A stretch of 64,000 bases of DNA from Ptiloglossa arizonensis (taxonomy: Eukaryota > Arthropoda > Insecta > Hymenoptera > Colletidae), in the NCBI RefSeq assembly GCF_051014685.1, contig NW_027478525.1:930001-994000 (forward strand), written 5' to 3'. A program made the position numbers and the translations under genes. This document shows positions 35,901-49,720 of the stretch, piece after piece (positions within the stretch are counted from its first letter, which is position 1; every line of letters begins with the position of its first letter). The notes below the pieces were generated by a model. It made no database searches, had not been told where the DNA came from, and was given only the letters and a program-made list of their open reading frames with translations.

Positions 35901-37300
35901 CCCCTAGGCCGTTCTAGTTACTCGTTTCTAGCATCAGAACTGCGAAAATTTTGAGTTTCCCAAGCGTTTCTTACCTCCAAACTGCCATATCTCGCGAACG
36001 GATTGACCAATCCGCAAAATTTATGATGCATCTGAAAGTAGAGACTCGCCCTATTACAACGGTATGCCCACTTTTCCCCTAGGCCGTTCTAGTTATTCGT
36101 TTCAAACATCAGAACTTCGCAAATTTTGAGTTTCTCAAACGTTTCTTACCTCCAAACTGCCATATCTCGCGAACGGATAGACCGATCCGCAAAATTTCTG
36201 TTGCATCTGAATGTAGAAACTCGCCCTATTACAACGGTATGCCCACTTTTCCCCTAGGCCGTTCTAGTTACTCGTTTCTAGCATCAGAACTGCGAAAATT
36301 TTGAGTTTCCCAAGCGTTTCTTATCTCCAAACTGCCATATCTCGCGAACGGATTGACCAATCCGCAAAATTTATGATGCATCTGAAAGTAGAGACTCGCC
36401 CGATTACAACGGTATGCGTACTTCTCCCCTAGGCCGTTCTAGTCATTCGTTTCAAGCATCAGAACTGCGCAAATTTTGAGTTTCTCAAGCGTTTCTTACC
36501 TTCAATCTGCCATATCTCGCGAACGGATTGACCGATCCGCAAAATTTCTGTTGCATCTGAAAGTAGAAACTCGCCCGATTACAACGGTATGCGCACTTTT
36601 CCCCTAGGCCGTTCTAGTTATTCGTTTCAAGCATCAGAACTGCGCAAATTTTGAGTTTCCCAAGCGTTTCTTACCTCCAAACTGCCATATCTCGCGAACG
36701 GATTGACCAATCCGCAAAATTTCTGTTGCATCTGAAAGTAGAAACTCGCCCTATTACAACGGTATGCGTACTTTTCCCCTAGGCCGTTCTAGTTACTCGT
36801 TTCTAGCATCAGAACTGCCAAAATTTTGAGTTTCTCAAGCGTTTCTTACCTCCAAACTGCCATATCTCGCGAACGGATTGACCAATCCGCAAAATTTCTG
36901 TTGCATCTGAAAGTAGAGACACGCGCGATTACAACGGTATGCGCAGTTTTCCCCTAGGCCGTTCCAGTTATTCGTTTCGAGCATCAGAAATGCGAAAATT
37001 TCGAGTTTCTCAAGCGTTTCTTACATCCAAACTGCCATATCTCGCGAACGGATGGACCGATCCGCAAAATTTCTGTTGCATCTGAAAGTAGAAACTCGCC
37101 CGATTACAAAGGTATGCCCACTTTTCCCCTAGGCCGTTCTAGTTATTCGTTTCAAGCATCAGAACTGCGCAAATTTTGAGTTTCTCAAGCGTTTCTTACA
37201 TGCAAAATGCCATATCTCGCGAACGGATAGACCGATCCGCAAAATTTCTGTTGCATCTGAATGAAGAAACTCGCCCTATTACAACGGTATGCCCACTTTT
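35901..37300 (+). repeat. 8-monomer HOR (1400 bp), copy 2
   Basis: Same order as copy 1, with GGTATGCG and CTGCCATATC. It has a private CTGAATGAAGAAAC at 37258-37270, where copy 1 has CTGAATGTAGAAAC. Confidence 0.87.
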
Positions 37301-37755
37301 CCCCTAGGCCGTTCTAGTTACTCGTTTCTAGCATCAGAACTGCGAAAATTTTGAGTTTCCCAAGCGTTTCTTACCTCCAAACTGCCATATCTCGCGAACG
37401 GATTGACCAATCCGCAAAATTTATGATGCATCTGAAAGTAGAGACTCGCCCTATTACAACGGTATGCCCACTTTTCCCCTAGGCCGTTCTAGTTATTCGT
37501 TTCAAACATCAGAACTTCGCAAATTTTGAGTTTCTCAAACGTTTCTTACCTCCAAACTGCCATATCTCGCGAACGGATAGACCGATCCGCAAAATTTCTG
37601 TTGCATCTGAATGTAGAAACTCGCCCTATTACAACGGTATGCCCACTTTTCCCCTAGGCCGTTCTAGTTACTCGTTTCTAGCATCAGAACTGCGAAAATT
37701 TTGAGTTTCCCAAGCGTTTCTTATCTCCAAACTGCCATATCTCGCGAACGGATTG
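37301..37755 (+). repeat. 8-monomer HOR, copy 3 (about 2.6 monomers)
   Basis: This follows copy 2 until GGATTGATCAATCC at about 37750, where the expected GGATTGACCAATCC with TTATGATGC is replaced. The break lies in the dyad. Confidence 0.82.
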
Positions 37756-38868
37756 ATCAATCCGCAAAATTTCTGTTGCATCTGAAAGTAGAAACTCGCC
37801 CGATTACAACGGTATGCGCACTTTTCCCCTAGGCGGTTCTAGTTACTCGTTTCTAGCATCAGAACTGCGAAAATTTGGAGTTTCTCAAGCGTTTCTTACC
37901 TCCAAACTGCCATATCTCGCGAACGGATTGACCAATCCGCAAAATTTCTGTTGCATCTGAAAGTAGAAACTCGCCCGATTACAACGGTATACGCACTTTT
38001 CCCCTAGGCCGTTCTAGTTATTCGTTTCAAGCATCAGAACTTCGCAAATTTTGAGTTTCTCAAACGTTTCTTACCTCCAAACTGCCATATCTCGCGAACG
38101 GATTGACCATTCCGCAAAATTTCTGTTGCATCTGAAAGTAGAAACTCGCCCGATTACAACGGTATGCGCACTTTTCCCCTAGGCCGTTCTAGTTATTCGT
38201 TTCAAGCATCAGAACTGCGCAAATTTTGAGTTTCTCTAGCGTTTCTTACCTCCAAACTGCCATATCTCGCGAACGGATTGACCATTCCGCAAAATTTATG
38301 ATGCATCTGAAAGTAGAGACTCGCCCGATTACAACGGTATGCGTACTTCTCCCCTAGGCCGTTCTAGTCATTCGTTTCAAGCATCAGAACTGCGCAAATT
38401 TTGAGTTTCTCAAGCGTTTCTTACCTTCAATCTGCCATATCTCGCGAACGGATTGACCGATCCGCAAAATTTCTGTTGCATCTGAAAGTAGAAACTCGCC
38501 CGATTACAACGGTATGCGCACTTTTCCCCTAGGCCGTTCTAGTTATTCGTTTCAAGCATCAGAACTGCGCAAATTTTGAGTTTCTCTAGCGTTTCTTACC
38601 TCCTAACTGCCATATCTCGCGAACGGATTGACCAATCCGCAAAATTTCTGTTGCATCTGAAAGTAGAAACTCGCCCTATTACAACGGTATGCGTACTTTT
38701 CCCCTCGGCCGTTCCAGTTATTCGTTTCGAGCATCAGAACTGCGAAAATTTCGAGTTTCTCAAGCGTTTCTTACATCCAAACTGCCATATCTCGCGAACG
38801 GATTGACCGATCCGCAAAATTTCTGTTGCATCTGAAAGTAGGAACTCGCCCGATTACAACGGTATGCC
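37756..38868 (+). repeat. Six linking monomers
   Basis: These are single monomers with weak internal order. Two have GACCATTCCGC (about 38106 and 38281), which damages the dyad; others have TCTCTAGCG or CTTCAATCTGCC. They combine variants from the 8-monomer HOR with the module on their right. No gene is seen. Confidence 0.75.
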
Positions 38869-40966
38869 CACTTTTCCCCTAGGCCGTTCTAGTTATTCGT
38901 TTCAAGCATCAGAACTGCGCAAATTTTGAGTTTCCCAAGCGTTTCTAACCTCCAAACTGCCATATCTCGCGAACGGATTGACCAATCCGCAAAATTTCTG
39001 TTGCATCTGAAAGTAGAGACTCGCCCGATTACAGCGGTATGTGTAGTTTTCCCCTAGGCCGTTCCAGTTATTCGTTTCGAGCATCAGAACTGCGAAAATT
39101 TTGAGTTTCTCAAGCGTTTCTTACCTCCAAACTGCCATATCTCGCGAACGGATTGACCGATCCGCAAAATTTCTGTAGCATCTGAAAGTAGACACTCGCC
39201 CGATTACATCGGTATGCGTACTTCTCTCCTAGGCCGTTCTAGTCATTCGTTTCGAGCATCAGAACTGCGAAAATTTTGAGTTTCTCAAGCGTTTCTTACC
39301 TCCAAACTGCCATATCTCGCGAACGGATTGACCAATCCGCAAAATTTCGGTTGCATCTGAAAGTAGAGACTCGCCCGATTACAACGGTATGTGTAGTTTT
39401 CCCCTAGGCCGTTCTAGTCATTCGTTTCGAGCATCAGAACTGCGAAAATTTTGAGTTTCTCAAGCGTTTCTTACCTCCAAACTGCCATATCTCGCGAACG
39501 GATTGACCAATCCGCAAAATTTCTGTTGCTTCTGAAAGTAGAAACTCGCCCGATTACAACGGTATGCGCACTTTTTCCCTAGGCCCTTCTAGTTACTCGT
39601 TTCTAGCATCAGAACTGCGAAAATTTTGAGTTTCCCAAGCGTTTCTTACCTCCAAACTGCCATATCTCGCGAACGGATTGACCAATCCGCAAAATTTCTG
39701 TTGCATCTGAAAGTAGAGACTCGCCCGATTACAACGGTACGTGTAGTTTTCCCCTAGGCCGTTCCAGTTACTCGTTTCGAGCCACAGACCTGCGAAAATT
39801 TCGAGTTTCTCAAGCGTTTCTTGCATCCAAACTGCCATATCTCGCGAACGGATTGACCGATCCGCAAAATTTCTGTTGCATCTGAAAGTAGAAACTCGCC
39901 CTATTACAACGGTATGCGTACTTTTCCCCTAGGCCGTTCTAGTTACTCGTTTCTAGCATCAGAACTGCGAAAATTTCGAGTTTCCCAAGCGTTTCTTACA
40001 TCCAAACTGCCATATCTCGCGAACGGATTGACCGATCCGCAAAACTTCTGTTGCATCTGAAAGTAGAAACTCGCCCGATTACAACGGTATGCCCACTTTT
40101 CCCCTATGCCGTTCTAGTTATTCGCTTCGACCATCAGAACGGCGAAAATTTTGAGTTTCCCAAGCGTTTCTTACCTCCAAACTGCCATATCTCGCGAACG
40201 GATTGACCAATCCGCAAAATTTCTGTTGCATCTGAAAGTAGAAACTCGCCCGATTACAAAGGTATGCGCACTTTTCCCCTAGGCGGTTCTAGTTACTCGT
40301 TTCTAGCATCAGAACTGCGAAAATTTTGAGTTTCTCAAGCGTTTCTTACCTCCAAACTGCCATATCTCGCGAACGGATTGATCAATCCGCAAAATTTCTG
40401 TTGCACCTGAAAGTAGACACTCGCCCGATTACAACGGTATGTGTAGTTTTCCCCTAGGCCGTTCCAGTTATTCGTTTCGAGCATCAGAACTGCGAAAATT
40501 TCGAGTTTCTCAAGCGTTTCTTGCATCCAAACTGCCATATCTCGCGAACGGATTGACCGATCCGCAAAATTTCTGTTGCATCTGAAAGTAGACACTCGCC
40601 CGATTACAACGGTATACGTACTTCTCCCATAGGCCGTTCTAGTCATTCGTTTCGAGCATCAGAACTGCGAAAATTTTGAGTTTCTCAAGCGTTTCTTATC
40701 TCCAAACTGCCATATCTCGCGAACGGATTGATCAATCCGCAAAATTTCTGTTGCATCTGAAAGTAGACACTCGCCCGATTACAACGGTATACGTACATCT
40801 CCCCTAGGCCGTTCTAGTCATTCGTTTCAAGCATCAGTACTGCGCAAATTTTGAGTTTCTCAAGCGTTTCTTACATCCAAACGGCCATATCTCGCGAACG
40901 GATTGACCAATCCGTAAAATTTCTGTTGCATTTGAAAGTAGAAACTCGCCCGATTACAACGGTATG
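38869..40966 (+). repeat. Module P with left extension, copy 2 (partner 44819-46916)
   Basis: This matches 44819-46916 at an offset of 5950 bp (34 monomers), with about eight substitutions noticed and no length change. It shares GGCCCTTCT (39581), GGTACGTGTAG and AGACCTGCG with 42011-44010 but not with 45535-45740, so the 42-kb copy descends from this one. Confidence 0.85.
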
Positions 40967-42010
40967 CGCACTTTTCCCCTGGGCCGTTCTAGTTATTCGT
41001 TTCGAGCATCAGAACTGCGAAAATTTTGAGTTTCTAAAGCGTTTCTTATCTCCAAACTGCCATGTCTCGCGAACGGATTGACCAATCCGCAAAATTTCTG
41101 TTGCATCTGAAAGTGGAAACTCGCCCGATTACAACGGTATGCCCACTTTTCCCCTAGGCCGTTCTAGTTACTCGTTTCTAGCATCAGAACTGCGAAAATT
41201 TTGAGTTTCCCAAGCGTTTCTTATCTCCAAACTGCCATATCTCGCGAACGGATTGACCAATCCGCAAAATTTATGATGCATCTGAAAGTAGAGACTCGCC
41301 CGATTACAACGGTATGCGTACTTCTCCCCTAGGCCGTTCTAGTCATTCGTTTCAAGCATCAGAACTGCTCAAATTTTGAGTTTCTCAAGCGTTTCTTACC
41401 TTCAATCTGCCATATCTCGCGAACGGATTGACCGATCCGCAAAATTTCTGTTGCATCTGAAAGTAGAAACTCGCCCGATTACAACGGTATGCGCACTTTT
41501 CCCCTAGGCCGTTCTAGTTATTCGTTTCAAGCATCAGAACTGCGCAAATTTTGAGTTTCTCTAGCGTTTCTTACCTCCAAACTGCCATATCTCGCGAACG
41601 GATTGACCAATCCGCAAAATTTCTGTTGCACCTGAAAGTAGAAACTCGCCCTATTACAACGGTATGCGTACTTTTCCCCTAGGCCGTTCTAGTTACTCGG
41701 TTCTAGCATCAGAACTGCCAAAATTTTGAGTTTCTCAAGCGTTTCTTACCTCCAAACTGCCATATCTCGCGAACGGATTGACCAATCCGCAAAATTTCTG
41801 TTGCATCTGAAAGTAGAGACACGCCCGATTACAACGGTATGTGCAGTTTTCCCCTAGGCCGTTCCAGTTATTCGTTTCGAGCATCAGAAATGCGAAAATT
41901 TCGAGTTTCTCAAGCGTTTCTTACATCCAAACTGCCATATCTCGCGAACGGATGGACCGATCCGCAAAATTTCTGTTGCATCTGAAAGTAGAAACTCGCC
42001 CGATTACAAA
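39561..42010 (+). repeat. 14-monomer tandem duplication (2450 bp), copy 1
   Basis: The unit starts at GGTATGCGCACTTTTTCCC and ends just before the same words at 42011. It covers most of module P plus the GTGGAAACTCG, TTATGATGC and CTGCTCAAATTTT monomers. Confidence 0.86.
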
Positions 42011-44010
42011 GGTATGCGCACTTTTTCCCTAGGCCCTTCTAGTTACTCGTTTCTAGCATCAGAACTGCGAAAATTTTGAGTTTCCCAAGCGTTTCTTACC
42101 TCCAAACTGCCATATCTCGCGAACGGATTGACCAATCCGCAAAATTTCTGTTGCATCTGAAAGTAGAGACTCGCCCGATTACAACGGTACGTGTAGTTTT
42201 CCCCTAGGCCGTTCCAGTTACTCGTTTCGAGCCACAGACCTGCGAAAATTTCGAGTTTCTAAAGCGTTTCTTGCATCCAAACTGCCATATCTCGCGAACG
42301 GATTGACCGATCCGCAAAATTTCTGTTGCATCTGAAAGTAGAAACTCGCCCTATTACAACGGTATGCGTACTTTTCCCCTAGGCCGTTCTAGTTACTCGT
42401 TTCTAGCATCAGAACTGCGAAAATTTCGAGTTTCCCAAGCGTTTCTTACATCCAAACTGCCATATCTCGCGAACGGATTGACCGATCCGCAAAACTTCTG
42501 TTGCATCTGAAAGTAGATACTCGCCCGATTACAACGGTATGCCCACTTTTCCCCTATGCCGTTCTAGTTATTCGCTTCGACCATCAGAACGGCGAAAATT
42601 TTGAGTTTCCCAAGCGTTTCTTACCTCCAAACTGCCATATCTCGCGAACGGATTGACCAATCCGCAAAATTTCTGTTGCATCTGAAAGTAGAAACTCGCC
42701 CGATTACAAAGGTATGCGCACTTTTCCCCTAGGCGGTTCTAGTTACTCGTTTCTAGCATCAGAACTGCGAAAATTTTGAGTTTCTCAAGCGTTTCTTACC
42801 TCCAAACTGCCATATCTCGCGAACGGATTGATCAATCCGCAAAATTTCTGTTGCACCTGAAAGTAGACACTCGCCCGATTACAACGGTATGTGTAGTTTT
42901 CCCCTAGGCCGTTCCAGTTATTCGTTTCGAGCATCAGAACTGCGAAAATTTCGAGTTTCTCAAGCGTTTCTTGCATCCAAACTGCCATATCTCGCGAACG
43001 GATTGACCGATCCGCAAAATTTCTGTTGCATCTGAAAGTAGACACTCGCCCGATTACAACGGTATACGTACTTCTCCCATAGGCCGTTCTAGTCATTCGT
43101 TTCGAGCATCAGAACTGCGAAAATTTTGAGTTTCTCAAGCGTTTCTTATCTCCAAACTGCCATATCTCGCGAACGGATTGATCAATCCGCAAAATTTCTG
43201 TTGCATCTGAAAGTAGACACTCGCCCGATTACAACGGTATACGTACATCTCCCCTAGGCCGTTCTAGTCATTCGTTTCAAGCATCAGTACTGCGCAAATT
43301 TTGAGTTTCTCAAGCGTTTCTTACATCCAAACGGCCATATCTCGCGAACGGATTGACCAATCCGTAAAATTTCTGTTGCATTTGAAAGTAGAAACTCGCC
43401 CGATTACAACGGTATGCGCACTTTTCCCCTGGGCCGTTCTAGTTATTCGTTTCGAGCATCAGAACTGCGAAAATTTTGAGTTTCTAAAGCGTTTCTTATC
43501 TCCAAACTGCCATGTCTCGCGAACGGATTGACCAATCCGCAAAATTTCTGTTGCATCTGAAAGTGGAAACTCGCCCGATTACAACGGTATGCCCACTTTT
43601 CCCCTAGGCCGTTCTAGTTACTCGTTTCTAGCATCAGAACTGCGAAAATTTTGAGTTTCCCAAGCGTTTCTTATCTCCAAACTGCCATATCTCGCGAACG
43701 GATTGACCAATCCGCAAAATTTATGATGCATCTGAAAGTAGAGACTCGCCCGATTACAACGGTATGCGTACTTCTCCCCTAGGCCGTTCTAGTCATTCGT
43801 TTCAAGCATCAGAACTGCTCAAATTTTGAGTTTCTCAAGCGTTTCTTACCTTCAATCTGCCATATCTCGCGAACGGATTGACCGATCCGCAAAATTTCTG
43901 TTGCATCTGAAAGTAGAAACTCGCCCGATTACAACGGTATGCGCACTTTTCCCCTAGGCCGTTCTAGTTATTCGTTTCAAGCATCAGAACTGCGCAAATT
44001 TTGAGTTTCT
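42011..44010 (+). repeat. 14-monomer tandem duplication, copy 2 (11.4 monomers)
   Basis: This repeats 39561-41560. The differences I noticed are TTTCTAAAGCG at about 42262 and AGATACTCG at about 42517. Homology stops at the TCTCTAGCG/TCTCAAGCG difference near 44010. Confidence 0.86.
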
Positions 44011-44818
44011 CAAGCGTTTCTTACCTTCAAACTGCCATATCTCGCGAACGGATTGAACGATCCGAAAAATTTCTGTTGCATCTGAAAGTAGAAACACGCC
44101 CGATTACAAAGGTATGCCCACTTTTCCCCTAGGCCGTTCTAGTTATTCGTTTCAAGCATCAGAACTGCGCAAATTTTGAGTTTCTCAAGCGTTTCTTACC
44201 TTCAAACTGCCATATCTCGCGAACGGATTGAACGATCCGAAAAATTTCTGTTGCATCTGAAAGTAGAAACACGCCCGATTACAACGGTATGCGTACTTCT
44301 CCCCTAGGCCGTTCTAGTCATTCGCTTCGAGCATCAGAACTGCGAAAATTTTGAGTTTCTCAAGCGTTTCTTATCTCCAAACTGCCATATCTCGCGAACG
44401 GATTGATCAATCCGCAAAATTTCTGTTGCATCTGAAAGTAGAAACTCGCCCGATTACAACGGTATGCGCACTTTTCCCCTAGGCCGTTCTAGTTATTCGT
44501 TTCAAGCATCAGAACTTCGCAAATTTTGAGTTTCTCAAACGTTTCTTACCTCCAAACTGCCATATCTCGCGAACGGATAGACCGATCCGCAAAATTTCTG
44601 TTGCATCTGAATGTAGAAACTCGCCCTATTACAACGGTATGCCCACTTTTCCCCTAGGCCGTTCTAGTTACTCGTTTCTAGCATCAGAACTGCGAAAATT
44701 TTGAGTTTCCCAAGCGTTTCTTACCTCCAAACTGCCATATCTCGCGAACGGATTGACCATTCCGCAAAATTTCTGTTGCATCTGAAAGTAGAAACTCGCC
44801 CGATTACAACGGTATGCG
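44011..44818 (+). repeat. Linking monomers with a single-monomer duplication
   Basis: Two neighbouring monomers (near 44051 and 44226) share GATTGAACGATCCG, CCGAAAAATTTC and GAAACACGCC, found together nowhere else in the window. This is a recent one-monomer duplication. A TTCGCAAATTT monomer, a class G monomer and a GACCATTCC monomer follow. Confidence 0.8.
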
Positions 44819-46916
44819 CACTTTTCCCCTAGGCCGTTCTAGTTATTCGTTTCAAGCATCAGAACTGCGCAAATTTTGAGTTTCCCAAGCGTTTCTAACC
44901 TCCAAACTGCCATATCTCGCGAACGGATTGACCAATCCGCAAAATTTCTGTTGCATCTGAAAGTAGAGACTCGCCCGATTACAGCGGTATGTGTAGTTTT
45001 CCCCTAGGCCGTTCCAGTTATTCGTTTCGAGCATCAGAACTGCGAAAATTTTGAGTTTCTCAAGCGTTTCTTACCTCCAAACTGCCATATCTCGCGAACG
45101 GATTGACCGATCCGCAAAATTTCTGTAGCATCTGAAAGTAGACACTCGCCCGATTACATCGGTATGCGTACTTCTCTCCTAGGCCGTTCTAGTCATTCGT
45201 TTCGAGCATCAGAACTGCGAAAATTTTGAGTTTCTCAAGCGTTTCTTACCTCCAAACTGCCATATCTCGCGAACGGATTGACCAATCCGCAAAATTTCGG
45301 TTGCATCTGAAAGTAGAGACTCGCCCGATTACAACGGTATGTGTAGTTTTCCCCTAGGCCGTTCTAGTCATTCGTTTCGAGCATCAGAACTGCGAAAATT
45401 TTGAGTTTCTCAAGCGTTTCTTACCTCCAAACTGCCATATCTCGCGAACGGATTGACCAATCCGCAAAATTTCTGTTGCTTCTGAAAGTAGAAACTCGCC
45501 CGATTACAACGGTATGCGCACTTTTTCCCTAGGCCGTTCTAGTTACTCGTTTCTAGCATCAGAACTGCGAAAATTTTGAGTTTCCCAAGCGTTTCTTACC
45601 TCCAAACTGCCATATCTCGCGAACGGATTGACCAATCCGCAAACCTTCTATTGCATCTGAAAGTAGAGACTCGCCCGATTACAACGGTATGTGTAGTTTT
45701 CCCCTAGGCCGTTCCAGTTACTCGTTTCGAGCCACAGAACTGCGAAAATTTCGAGTTTCTCAAGCGTTTCTTGCATCCAAACTGCCATATCTCGCGAACG
45801 GATTGACCGATCCGCAAAATTTCTGTTGCATCTGAAAGTAGAAACTCGCCCTATTACAACGGTATGCGTACTTTTCCCCTAGGCCGTTCTAGTTACTCGT
45901 TTCTAGCATCAGAACTGCGAAAATTTCGAGTTTCCCAAGCGTTTCTTACATCCAAACTGCCATATCTCGCGAACGGATTGACCGATCCGCAAAATTTCTG
46001 TTGCATCTGAAAGTAGAAACTCGCCCGATTACAACGGTATGCCCACTTTTCCCCTATGCCGTTCTAGTTATTCGCTTCGACCATCAGAACGGCGAAAATT
46101 TTGAGTTTCCCAAGCGTTTCTTACCTCCAAACTGCCATATCTCGCGAACGGATTGACCAATCCGCAAAATTTCTGTTGCATCTGAAAGTAGAAACTCGCC
46201 CGATTACAAAGGTATGCGCACTTTTCCCCTAGGCGGTTCTAGTTACTCGTTTCTAGCATCAGAACTGCGAAAATTTTGAGTTTCTCAAGCTTTTCTTACC
46301 TCCAAACTGCCATATCTCGCGAACGGATTGATCAATCCGCAAAATTTCTGTTGCACCTGAAAGTAGACACTCGCCCGATTACAACGGTATGTGTAGTTTT
46401 CCCCTAGGCCGTTCCAGTTATTCGTTTCGAGCATCAGAACTGCGAAAATTTCGAGTTTCTCAAGCGTTTCTTGCATCCAAACTGCCATATCTCGCGAACG
46501 GATTGACCGATCCGCAAAATTTCTGTTGCATCTGAAAGTAGACACTCGCCCGATTACAACGGTATACGTACTTCTCCCATAGGCCGTTCTAGTCATTCGC
46601 TTCGAGCATCAGAACTGCGAAAATTTTGAGTTTCTCAAGCGTTTCTTATCTCCAAACTGCCATATCTCGCGAACGGATTGATCAATCCGCAAAATTTCTG
46701 TTGCATCTGAAAGTAGACACTCGCCCGATTACAACGGTATACGTACATCTCCCCTAGGCCGTTCTAGTCATTCGTTTCAAGCATCAGTACTGCGCAAATT
46801 TTGAGTTTCTCAAGCGTTTCTTACATCCAAACGGCCATATCTCGCGAACGGATTGACCAATCCGCAAAATTTCTGTTGCATTTGAAAGTAGAAACTCGCC
46901 CGATTACAACGGTATG
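44819..46916 (+). repeat. Module P with left extension, copy 3 (partner 38869-40966)
   Basis: Private changes relative to copy 2 include GCAAACCTTCTATTGC near 45641, CAAGCTTTTCTTACC near 46290 and ATTCGCTTCGAGC near 46600. Confidence 0.85.
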
Positions 46917-46921
46917 TGTAG

Positions 46922-49720
46922 TTTTCCCCTAGGCCGTTCCAGTTATTCGTTTCGAGCATCAGAACTGCGAAAATTTTGAGTTTCTCAAGCGTTTCTTACC
47001 TCCAAACTGCCATATCTCGCGAACGGATTGATCAATCCGCAAAATTTCTGTTGCACCTGAAAGTAGACACTCGCCCGATTACAACGGTATGTGTAGTTTT
47101 CCCCTAGGCCGGTCCAGTTATTCGTTTCGAGCATCAGAACTGCGAAAATTTCGAGTTTCTCAAGCGTTTCTTGCATCCAAACTGCCATATCTCGCGAACG
47201 GATTGACCGATCCGCAAAATTTCTGTTGCATCTGAATGTAGACACTCGCCCGATTACAACGGTATACGTACTTCTCCCATAGGCCGTTCTAGTCATTCGT
47301 TTCGAGCATCAGAACTGCGAAAATTTTGAGTTTCTCAAGCGTTTCTTATCTCCAAACTGCCATATCTCGCGAACGGATTGATCAATCCGCAAAATTTCTG
47401 TTGCATCTGAAAGTAGACACTCGCCCGATTACAACGGTATACGTACATCTCCCCTAGGCCGTTCTAGTCATTCGTTTCAAGCATCAGTACTGCGCAAATT
47501 TTGAGTTTCTCAAGCGTTTCTTACATCCAAACGGCCATATCTCGCGAACGGATTGACCAATCCGCAAAATTTCTGTTGCATTTGAAAGTAGAAACTCGCC
47601 CGATTACAACGGTATGCGCACTTTTCCCCTGGGCCGTTCTAGTTATTCGTTTCGAGCATCAGAACTGCGAAAATTTTGAGTTTCTCAAGCGTTTCTTACC
47701 TCCAAACTGCCATATCTCGCGAACGGATTGATCAATCCGCAAAATTTCTGTTGCACCTGAAAGTAGACACTCGCCCGATTACAACGGTATGTGTAGTTTT
47801 CCCCTAGGCCGTTCCAGTTATTCGTTTCGAGCATCAGAACTGCGAAAATTTCGAGTTTCTCAAGCGTTTCTTGCATCCAAACTGCCATATCTCGCGAACG
47901 GATTGACCGATCCGCAAAATTTCTGTTGCATCTGAAAGTAGACACTCGCCCGATTACAACGGTATACGTACTTCTCCCCTAGGCCGTTCTAGTCATTCGT
48001 TTCAAGCATCAGTACTGCGCAAATTTTGAGTTTCTCAAGCGTTTCTTACATCCAAACGGCCATATCTCGCGAACGGATTGACCAATCCGCAAAATTTCTG
48101 TTGCATTTGAAAGTAGAAACTCGCCCGATTACAAGGGTATGCGCACTTTTCCCCTACGCCGTTCTAGTTACTCGTTTCTAGCACCAGAACTGCGAAAATT
48201 TTGAGTTTCTCAAGCGTTTCTTATCTCCAAACTGCCATGTCTCGCGAACGGATTGATCAATCCGCAAAATTTCTGTTGCTTGTGAAAGTAGAAACTCGCC
48301 CGATTACAACGGTATGCGTACTTCTCCCCTAGGCCGTCCTAGTTATTCGTTTCGAGCATCAGAACTGCGAAAGTTTTGAGTTTCTCAAGCGTTTCTTATC
48401 TCCAAACTGCCATATCTCGCGAACGGATTGATCAATCCGAAAAATTTCTGTTGCATCTGAAAGTAGACACTCGCCCGATTACAACGGTATACGTACTTCT
48501 CCCCTAGGCCGTTCTAGTCATTCGTTTCGAGCATCAGAACTGCGAAAATTTTGAGTTTCTCAAGCGTTTCTTACCTCCAAACTGCCATATCTCGCGAACG
48601 TATTGACCAATCCGCAAAATTTCTGTTGCATCTGAAAGTAGAGACTCGCCCGATTACAACGGTATGTGTAGTTTTCCCCTAGGCCGTTCCAGTTATTCGT
48701 TTCGAGCATCAGAACTGCGAAAATTTCGAGTTTCTCAAGCGTTTCTTGCATCCAAACTGCCATATCTCGCGAACGGATTGACCGATCCCCAAAATTTCTG
48801 TTGCATCTGAAAGTAGAATCTCGCCCGATTACAACGGTATGCGCACTTTTCCCCTACGCCGTTCTAGTTACTCGTTTCTAGCACCAGAACTGCGAAAATT
48901 TTGAGTTTCTCAAGCGTTTCTTATTTCCAAACTGCCATATCTCGCGAACGGATTGATCAATCCGCAAAATTTCTGTTGCATCTGAAAGTAGAAACTCGCC
49001 CGATTACAACGGTATGCGTACTTCTCCCCTAGGCCGTTATAGTTATTCATTTCGAGCATCAGAACTGCGAAAATTTTGAGTTTCTCAAGCGTTTCTTACC
49101 TCCAAACTGCCATATCTCGCGAACGGATTGACCAATCCGCAAAATTTCTGTTGCTTCTGAAAGTAGAAACTCGCCCGATTACAACGGTATGCGCACTTGT
49201 CCCCTAGGCCGTTCTAGTTATTCGTTTCAAGCATCAGAACTGCGCAAATTTTGAGTTTCTCAAGCGTTTCTTACCTTCAAACTGCCATATCTCGCGAACG
49301 GATTGACCGATCCGCAAAATTTCTGTTGCATCTGAAAGTAGAAACTCGCCCGATTACAACGGTATGCGCACTTTTCCCCTAGGTCGTTCCAGTTATTTGT
49401 TTCGAGCATCAGAACTGCGAAAATTTTGAGTTTCTAAAGCGTTTCTTATCTCCAAACTGCCATACCTCGCGAACGGATTGACCGATCCGCAAAATTTCTG
49501 TAGCATCTGAAAGTAGACACTCGCCCGATTACAACGGTATGCGTACTTCTCTCCTAGGCCGTTCTAGTCATTCGTTTCGAGCATCAGAACTGCGAAAATT
49601 TTGAGTTTCTCAAGCGTTTCTTACCTCCAAACTGCCATATCTCGCGAACGGATTAACCAATCCGCAAAATTTCTGTTGCTTCTGAAAGTAGAAACTCGCC
49701 TGATTACAACGGTAGCCCAC
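46922..49720 (+). repeat. Second 16-monomer HOR (2799 bp), copy 1
   Basis: Markers recurring at 2799 bp are AGGCCGGTCC, the CACCTGAAAG/GTATACGTAC pairs, CTACGCCG with AGCACCAGAAC, CTTGTGAAAG, GCGAAAGTTTTGAG, GAACGTATTGACC, CCGATCCCCAAA, TTATAGTTATTC and GGTAGCCCAC. The unit is 16 x 175 minus the shared 1-bp deletion near 49714. Confidence 0.89.
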
